Positions 57,459 through 64,000 of a stretch of 64,000 bases of DNA are shown piece by piece. Under the pieces are notes generated by a model. That model ran no database searches and was not told where the DNA came from. It saw only the letters and a program-made list of their open reading frames with translations. Each line of letters begins with the position of its first letter. Within the stretch, counting starts at the first letter, position 1. The stretch is taken from assembly GCA_036346225.1 (NCBI GenBank), contig JARFIW010001366.1, forward strand, positions 1 to 64,000. The letters are read 5' to 3'. The translations under genes were made by a program, and so were the position numbers. The stretch comes from Platerodrilus igneus. Taxonomy: Eukaryota > Arthropoda > Insecta > Coleoptera > Lycidae.

Positions 57459-58477
57459 GATTCTATACAAATCAATACACTACTTAATATATGTACAGCT
57501 TTATTTACTATTTATACAAAAACATCATCTGACGCAAGCAAAACAACTGTAAAAGAATTAGCATACAACATCATTTTTCATTCAGCTGTTTACTCAAAAA
57601 ATTTACTTGCTTGCAGTATAGTAATCAAATGCTTTTTTATACGACCTTTGATTTATGCTGTATGTACAGAAAATACACTATCATTACAGCGCTATTTTTT
57701 TATGGTTACATATAAAAAAATTTAATAAAAAATAAAGCATTTTGAAAAGATGTCTCAGATTAAACCGTCAATGTTGTTTAATAATTTACACGCACTCATG
57801 GTTTTTTTAAAAACCTAGTATTAAAGAATTTCTTATACGCCATGAATTGTGCAAACACACAATTACCTATATATGCATATAAATAATGTCAGCGGTAATC
57901 TAAAACTTATTCTATATATATTACTAGTTAAGGACCATTTGCATTGCATTATTTTAAACTAAACTAATCTAAAGAAAAATATAATAATTTACAGGCACTC
58001 ATGGTTTTTTAAAAACCAAGTATTAAAAAAACATTCTGCAGTACCTTGATAGAATTAAAGGATTTCTTATTCAGCATGAATCGCGTAAACACACACAATT
58101 ACTATATACCTATATATATGCATATAAAGTCAATTTTTGTTAAGTTTTATTAAAAAATAAATTATGCTAACAGTAATCTAAAACGAAATTAATCTAATTT
58201 AGGTTTTTTTATTATGTGCCTTCATTGCAATTTCTTTTTCAGGCAATGAATCTAATTCATTATTTCTGCTGAGTTATAATTATATTCGCTTACATACTGT
58301 TTTATTCATTAGAATAGATTACAGAGCTGAATTTTTTCAGAAAACGATGCAAATTTTTAATTTTTCTAACAGGTCAGTTTATTATTTAATATAAATACTT
58401 CACGTAGATTTTACCAACAGTATTCAATCAGATCTCTTGTATAATTATTAGTTACTATAACCAGCAACTTTAAAAAA
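57459..58477. other. Non-coding spacer with direct repeats, P2
   Basis: The spacer between divergent PolB and the three-exon gene. Two imperfect direct repeats (about 57778-57910 and 57983-58180) share AATAATTTACA, CACTCATGGTTTTTT and ATATATGCATATAAA. They differ from the 73-bp repeats of the corresponding P1 spacer, so this region evolves quickly. No gene is supported. Confidence 0.5.
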
Positions 58478-59102
58478 ATGAGTAACTTATCATCAATCAA
58501 AAATTGTAATAGTACCAACGTAAAAGTTCTAGAGCAATTTATATTACATTCTGATGAAGACTTGATGAAAGAAGTTTTTGGTTCTTCTTTGCCTCAACTC
58601 GACACTGCTGCTATTTTTGATAGTGACGTAATAGATATATCACGGTAAGTGCTTTTTTACATTTATACATGTGTTTTAAAACACTACTAATTTATAAGTT
58701 ACATTGGATCAGGATCAAAAAACCATTCTGGAAATTCTGAGGCTATCGTCGGATCGTTGACACATTCTGATAATCTCAGAAACAACAGGTAGTATACAAA
58801 AGAAAAGGTGAACCTACAATAATCTTTTATGTTATGCTCACAGATCCGGCAAAAACATGTTGGCTATGAAAATATTATGTACAGAATCTAATATGGCTCT
58901 TTGCTATGAAGATGACAAATCCTACGAAGATGACACAGTAGAGTTGCTTAACGCATTTAAAAAGCGTGGAGAGAAGCTACTGCGTCGTATAGATTTGGAG
59001 CTAGAAATAATAAAGCAAAAAGGAGAGGAACTGGTAGCGAGGGAGCAGCAGACACTTCAAGAACGGGAGTTAATAAATACTTTATCATTTATAAATAGTT
59101 AG
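58478..59102 (+). pseudogene. Three-exon coiled-coil Polinton gene, P2 copy
   Basis: The ATG at 58478 begins MSNLSSIKNCNSTN, a clean exon 1 that ends FDSDVIDIS before GTAAGT at 58645. The proline-rich exon 2 of P1 is absent. The exon 3 acceptor TTAG is changed to TTGG, and the region encoding GRWHIL has frameshifts. The final coiled-coil part is open from 58857 (KRGEKLLRRIDLELEIIKQK). Exon 1 is healthier here and exons 2-3 are healthier in P1. Confidence 0.65.
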
Positions 59103-59343
59103 ATCAAAATATTCAACAATTTGTAAAATAAAAAAGTATTTTATAAAAGTTTCTCTTTTGAAACAAGACTTTCTCTAAACAAGGTAGTAAACTCAAAGTA
59201 AAACGCATATAAATCAGAACCCACTTTAATTAAATACATCATTCTTTATACAATCGACTTATATGTGTTATAATAAATTAAACAGTAAAGAACAAGATGT
59301 ATATTATTATAATAATAAACTAATTTCTTAGATTAGTGACATA

Positions 59344-59640
59344 TTATTCTGAAAATTCTATGTTGACAGTTAGACCGATCGATCCCTTACTAGTTATGTA
59401 TACGTGTTTGTTCGAGCCAATACTTTTATTTAATTGTTTCACTCCATGTGCTTGAAGGAACTCAAAATATCTCAATGGCAATATACTCTTGAACTCTTCT
59501 GTTTCTACTAATACCCTTTCTCCATATTTTGTCTTGATTGTTTCCACTTTTAAAACTTCAAACCTCTTATTCACTGCAAGATCTTTTGAATTTACATAAG
59601 GTTTGCGATATGTGGTTTTATTAAGAGTATTAAAATCCAT
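59344..59640 (-). CDS. 98-aa Polinton protein, intact
   Basis: Uninterrupted from ATG 59640 (MDFNTLNKTTYRKPY) to the stop at 59344. The core pattern FEVLKVETIKTKYGERVLVE, EEFKSILPLRY and SKGSIGLTVNIEF suggests a small all-beta fold, and I have seen similar short proteins in arthropod virus-like elements. A single-stranded-DNA-binding OB-fold is a tempting guess, given its place in a replicating element, but no residue proves it. It abuts the right TIR and is read away from it. Confidence 0.65.
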   Translation of the reverse strand: MDFNTLNKTTYRKPYVNSKDLAVNKRFEVLKVETIKTKYGERVLVETEEFKSILPLRYFEFLQAHGVKQLNKSIGSNKHVYITSKGSIGLTVNIEFSE

Positions 59641-59649
59641 ATTGCTTTT

Positions 59650-60142
59650 TTTCGTCTAATTAAATTAATATTAGGAGCAATCTCCTTATATAGCAGATTA
59701 CCACCATCAGCGTACTTTGCCAACCCACTTTTCAACTTATCACAAGAGTGAACACATTTTGAATTGAAACCGGCCCATGTGTATTTGCAGCCTCTAAACA
59801 CAAATAAAAAACATAAATCAGAATCCACTTTAATTAAACACAATTGACTTGAATACGATATTTTGCATCTGGCATACTTTATAACTTCTCGCTAGAAAAC
59901 CAAATTCAAAACATCTACACGCATTTTCTCTGCACTTACGTTTTTCAACATACGTGTGTTTTGAAGTATGTATGTTCTATTGAAAGTAATATAAAGCCGG
60001 TCTGACTTCAAAACATGCTCACAAGTATTCTACATTAAATGTATATAAGGCCGATCCTAATTCAAAACGGTGCACGTGTATTTTACATATGGAAAATACG
60101 CGTGAACACGTTTTGAATTAGGACCGGCTTTACCCCACTACT
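59650..60142 (-). repeat. Polinton P2 right TIR
   Basis: Inverse of the left TIR. The inner edge is TTCGTCTAATTAAAT and the outer end TTTACCCCACTACT. It includes the terminal hairpin at about 60047-60133. Confidence 0.88.
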
Positions 60143-60253
60143 AACTATCGATAGGAAAAACAATCGATGGTTCCATCACTACTATCGATTGTTGCTTAAC
60201 TATCAATTGTAACTATCGATACGAAAAACCATCGATAGTTCCCATCAGCAACT
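60143..60253. other. CGATAG-rich hAT-like remnant right of P2
   Basis: Starts with the second AACTAT target copy. It then carries AATCGATGG, CTATCGATTG and, at about 60236, CGATAGTTCCCATCAG, which looks like the outer end of a hAT-type element. It is the continuation of the sequence at 33411-33506 before Polinton insertion. Confidence 0.6.
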
Positions 60254-60414
60254 ACGATTACTATACAACTCTACTAAAAGTTCGTTGCTTATCCACGCGT
60301 TGCAACCCTCCAACCGACTAGTTCAATAGTGGGGGTGCGTTAGTAAACAAGTTCATGCGCTTGAAACTATTTAGCTTAAACTAAAATACATTTATAAATA
60401 GACAAAGACGGCTC
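60254..60414 (-). repeat. Outer inverted repeat, right arm
   Basis: Reverse complement of 27703-27862, about 90% similar by eye, with ACCGACTAGTTCAATAGTGG and AAATACATTTATAAATAGAC. Beyond 60414 the similarity stops. Confidence 0.85.
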
Positions 60415-61300
60415 ACAAGTCCTAACATCCTCTATATCATACTTATTATTGCTGATAATAACAAGAAACTTTTTCAATTTAGCATAATAATTGATTTTTG
60501 AAGTTTAAATTAAAGTAGCATATTTGTCATTAATATTTATAATGTATACTAATTATTATTATGGCAGTATACTTAAAAAAATCCTCTTAAAAATATGATA
60601 TATCTAAATAGGCTAAATATAAGCTTTCATAATTCTGTTTAGTTTAAAGCGCAAACTGGCAGGGCAAGGTGAGGCAAAATTCTTATCAAACAACATAACA
60701 CACTTTAGCTTGGTTGCTATCTGCGGTAAAGTGGAAATCAATCCGCATTCAAGAAAAGACCAACTTAAAATGAATGACAGTAATAATGTGTCAGCATTTT
60801 TTTTCTAATGTGACAGAGTAATAAATGTTAATATATTTTAGAAAGCCTATTGATGATTACTTTTTGCCATCGAAGTTTCCTCCAGTTTTTCATCCGGAGG
60901 ACAGGTATTTAGTTGCGCTAGATTACTTATAACTGACCGCATCTATAGTTCTTGCAATTTTTAAACCGACTTTCGTCACAATTGACGTCACGCCATATCA
61001 ACTACAAATGATATTCATGTCTTATTCTAACTCCAGAAAAGAGTTTCCTTCTCGGTTTGCAAATTTTACAATGTTGCCGCTTTCATTTGAGACATTTGTT
61101 GACAACTAATATTACTTGTATTGGGTACGTTAGATTATCGTTAGCGTTCATATTTCATGTCATTAACCTTTTGGGTAGTTTTTGTCCCGCATTTTGTGTT
61201 ACTCTTGCTTGCATTTAAAATTGTTCTTTTCAGAACAGACTAGCGTTATTTTTGTTTAGATGAATAAACCATGTTCGGTTCACGCTTTTAGGAAGTAGAT
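60415..61300. other. No gene seen
   Basis: AT-rich sequence with no recognisable coding or repeat signal. A short inverted pair (CCTCCAG / CCGGAGG) near 60880-60900 is not remarkable. Confidence 0.4.
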
Positions 61301-61329
61301 GCAAGCGTTTTTTGAACAAGAATGAGATA

Positions 61330-61756
61330 ACGGTGGTCCCTTCACTTCCACGAAACGAGTTCACAAAAAAACAATTACTGAAGTTGACGAATTTACTATA
61401 TGTGGTATTCGTAATGTAATTTACAGAATGTATGAAATCGTGAGTAAATTTTATTAATTTTGAAATTGTTTATACAACAATAAATAATTTTAAGCAAATA
61501 TATTTCTGAAAAAATATTGTGGCAAAAGGTAACACACGCTGGGCTCTTTAAGGGTAGTGAAAGATCATTGAATACAGTTCTAAATAATATGGGTTTTGAG
61601 TGGAAACAAGATTCAGTACAACACAGAGAAACAATCATTAAAGAATGGTGGGATCGCAAAATTCAGTTTGATATGAGGGATGTAGTACCGTTGGTCATTT
61701 ATATAAATGAAGATAGCGACGACAGCAATTGGGATTCAGACTGCAGTGGCAACTAA
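61330..61756 (+). pseudogene. DDE_3-type transposase remnant lacking its catalytic core
   Basis: An upstream exon reads AKRVHKKTITEVDEF-like sequence (about 61350-61439), resembling the start of a common insect DDE_3 (IS630/Tc1-like) transposase. A 55-bp GT-AG intron (61440-61494) follows. The next exon has LWQKVTHAGLFKGSERSLNT and NNMGFEWKQ, the second helix-turn-helix half. Directly after it comes the acidic C-terminal tail (NEDSDDSNWDSDC). The whole DDE domain between them is missing. The second exon is open for 79 codons. It is a deletion derivative, perhaps of a non-autonomous element. Confidence 0.55.
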
Positions 61757-62880
61757 TCAACACAAATTTATAGAACCTTAGGGAATTTAATGAAGGAATT
61801 TTTTACATGGTAGACACATTGATGTTTGTAAATTAATTAATTATTAGCATTTAGTTTATTATATATTAATACATATCTTTAACTTTCTGTATAATAAATA
61901 AATACAAAACGAAATAGAATTTCTATTGCTAAATATCAAACTTTTAATAGGTACTTTGTTAATTTCTTTGGTTACTTTCATCTTTAAAACATTGGCTGCA
62001 CACTCACACTTTTCGTTCGTGATATAATTGATCATTTTTGAAATACACTTTTATAATCTTTGACAATATTCTCTTGCTAAAGTTGGTTAATTACATCTTA
62101 TCAATAGCCAAATGTAATGTATTCTCAAATATAATGTGTGCTTGAGCTATTGTGGAGGAGGTTACTTATTTTACTACCTTCAAACATCTCATACTGTTCA
62201 AACTTAACAAAACTATCATACCAGGTACTCCAAGCTTGTATTTTCGTATAACAACCAATGCAATAAAACTTTCACACTATATTTGTTGTATAGATTTAAA
62301 AATTAGATTTAGCAATGTAGTGCTTCGTGATGGTCCTGTGTTTGAATTACACATTATCAGTAGTTTCTAAATCCAGCAATTTCAACAGTTATCAAGTACC
62401 AGCTAGTTTTCAAAATATTATGTTGGGTTGTTTAACATCGGGCAAACCTTAAAAGCAAATTTTCATAACTATTCGTCCTCTTACTTTGGTTGAATAAACA
62501 TAACCTTTGGAAGTGTTGATTATTGGTGGCTATTATTCCGTGCCCGGTATAGCATGCGTATGGCTATTTAATTAAGAATATATAACACATTAAAAACATT
62601 CAATTATATTTAAAATATTCTCACTAGTACAAATTCCTACATAATAATATTTATTAGTAAGCTAAACAGCTTAGACTGAAATTTTGTAAGTATAAAATCA
62701 TTTTACAAGTTACCTTTAAAGAGTAGCGAACCACATTCCGTTACCAATTACTAAATAAATGCAAAATCTATATTGTACCGATAACGTCATTGTAGTTACG
62801 AGGAATTGCTGTTTTGATAGTGGCAACGGCGCCAATATATGACATCACAAATATTGATGACGAAAATTGGTTTAGAATTT
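61757..62880. other. No gene seen
   Basis: AT-rich sequence. A 72-codon frame at 62152-62370 has no recognisable similarity and I do not call it. Confidence 0.4.
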
Positions 62881-62899
62881 GCAAGACTTTATCCACATG

Positions 62900-64000
62900 T
62901 TAGGAGGAAGGAACAGAGTTGAATTTAAATACTGCAGCTACTTTGGGTACTATTTCTTGTGGTGTTGGATATTCAACAGCCAATAAATATAAGTCCGTAA
63001 AGAATAACGCGGGAGATGCAATTCTTGCATCTGCTTGGAAATAGATTGAATAGAATTGTACATAGGAAACGAGGTTAGCTAGACTGAACGGAATGGTAAA
63101 GTTGATCCGGTTGGCATTTCTACTCTAATTGTAATTGCTGATAGAACCTTGGTCCAAGAGTTCTTATAATATTAATTGTAATGCGGTTATTGGAAGTAGT
63201 GTTATTAAATTTGACATAGATAAATCAAACACTTTTTATAAATTTCAGGCATGTGTAATTGAGAAAAAGATTCATAGGGTACTATTTTTGGCTGTTGAAA
63301 GAAATACTGTTGTGTTTGTGCCCGTGCTGAGAACAAGAACGTTGCACCTATTAACCATCAATGTTTCAAAAAGTATGTTGGCTCCTCAACTACCATTGAA
63401 TCAGGCTTGATTGTAGAAGGCTTAAAAAGAAATATAGACAGTATGGTGTTAAATCTACGCGACTGATTGGTGATGGGGCAGCAGTATTTAAAAAAAATAT
63501 TTAAAGCTTGTGCATATGCTACAGGTAACGTGCAAAAATTAAGTGGAATAAAAATAATAATAACTTACCGTTACTCCCCAATTAACAAAACATGAATTGC
63601 CAGTGCCATCGACTTGTAGCTACAATTAATAAAGCTGTTCAATATAGAAGCATGGAAAGTATTTCGCTAACGAAACAACTAACAAAGCTTATTGAGGATT
63701 TGTAAAATGCTTCATCACATGTACTTGGAGAGTATAAACAATGTAAAATGATCAATTAATTTAATTGTCAACGAAATGAAATTGAAGAAAAGTATGTACC
63801 TGTTATGTCTGCTTGTGGCTGTACTAGGACATTCAAAACTGCTTTAGCAGATTAATTGATAATGCTTATAGCTTAATTTTAAATATTACAAATAACGTGG
63901 CTGAGCAATACAATTGAATTGTTTGTAAGTATGTTGGTGACAAAACAATAAACTTCTTTTCAAAACGCTCGTATCATACAAAATTGAAGCTGTTGCAGCT
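62900..64000 (+). pseudogene. Mutator-like transposase-domain gene, decayed, runs off window
   Basis: In order, with frameshifts between them: LNTAATLGTISCGVGYSTAN (about 62916); VDPVGISTLIVIADRT (about 63095) continued in another frame as WSKSSYNINCNAVIG; KYCCVCARAENKNVAP-like sequence (about 63300-63340); SSTTIESGLIVEGLKRN (about 63390); RLIGDGAAV (about 63462); and, near the edge, a segment resembling NNVAEQYN...YVGDKTINF (about 63890-63950). This order matches the invertebrate 'Mutator-like transposase domain' proteins as I remember them. The gene is heavily broken, and its 3' end lies beyond the window. Confidence 0.65.

Larger units (their letters stand above)
45143..60142 (-). mobile_element. 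Polinton P2, complete 15.0-kb element with TSD
   Basis: The ends are AGTAGTGGGGTAAGGCC and its inverse ...GGCTTTACCCCACTACT. The hexamer AACTAT lies immediately outside both ends (45137-45142 and 60143-60148), as expected for Polinton integrase. The order from the left is IDIQGF gene (+), integrase (-), 116-aa gene (-), DUF8207 (-), ATPase (-), PLA2-like (+), protease (+), penton (+), major capsid (+), PolB (-), three-exon gene (+) and 98-aa gene (-). This is the P1 order in reverse orientation. The clean target duplication implies a younger insertion than P1, yet most large genes carry breaks. Confidence 0.95.

Noticed and set aside
58646..58857. A second intron in the three-exon gene of P2 with GTAGTATAC as donor and CTCACAG as acceptor
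   Set aside because: The P1 copy is open across this interval with the same flanks, so the P2 breaks are small indels and not an intron.
62152..62370. A 72-codon frame right of the DDE_3 remnant
   Set aside because: No similarity, AT-rich context and no neighbouring supporting signal.

Overview
The window is AT-rich eukaryotic DNA, almost certainly from an arthropod genome and most likely an insect. Short GT-AG introns, Tc1/mariner, hAT, LINE and Polinton (Maverick/adintovirus-like) elements and long GT/GA microsatellites all point that way. I see no intact host gene, rRNA, tRNA or CRISPR array. The whole stretch reads as a nested repeat island in which nearly every gene is a mobile-element gene carrying stops or frameshifts. 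The species cannot be named from the sequence.

Layout. 599-3146 is a mariner-like element with terminal inverted repeats (TIRs) of about 500 bp flanked by TA. About 3374-20785 is an older DNA element ('element D') with inverted repeats of about 430 bp. It carries a decayed gene of a widespread but functionally unassigned family (18.5-20.2 kb). A complete but decayed Polinton, P1 (3885-18249), is inserted in it. About 21.2-27.3 kb is a decayed LINE on the minus strand (ORF1 with a zinc knuckle, then endonuclease, reverse transcriptase with YADD, and C-terminal domain). 27750-39410 and 39411-51053 form a tandem duplication of an 11.65-kb unit. Each unit holds a non-coding TIR element ('element B'), a hAT element and the left part of a second Polinton. 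Past the second unit that Polinton continues to its own right end, so P2 is complete at 45143-60142 (15,000 bp) with a 6-bp target duplication AACTAT. An inverted repeat at 27703-27862 and 60254-60414 brackets the hAT/Polinton block. 60.4-64 kb holds a DDE_3-type transposase remnant lacking its catalytic core and a decayed Mutator-like transposase gene that runs off the window.

How the genes fit together. Both Polintons encode the usual kit of this virus-like transposon class. Replication uses a protein-primed family B DNA polymerase. Integration uses a retroviral-type integrase with a chromodomain. The virion module comprises major capsid, penton-like minor capsid, adenain-like protease, a phospholipase A2-like/hydrophobic protein and a packaging ATPase. 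Polinton-associated genes of unknown role complete the set: a DUF8207 protein, a 116-aa protein, a protein starting with an IDIQGF motif, a 98-aa small protein, and a three-exon coiled-coil protein. Gene order is identical in P1 and P2, but the elements lie in opposite orientation. The polymerase and the capsid block converge, and the PLA2-like gene and the ATPase diverge from a shared TATA-containing spacer. No copy looks able to act alone. Coordinates of decayed genes are alignment-based estimates made by eye.
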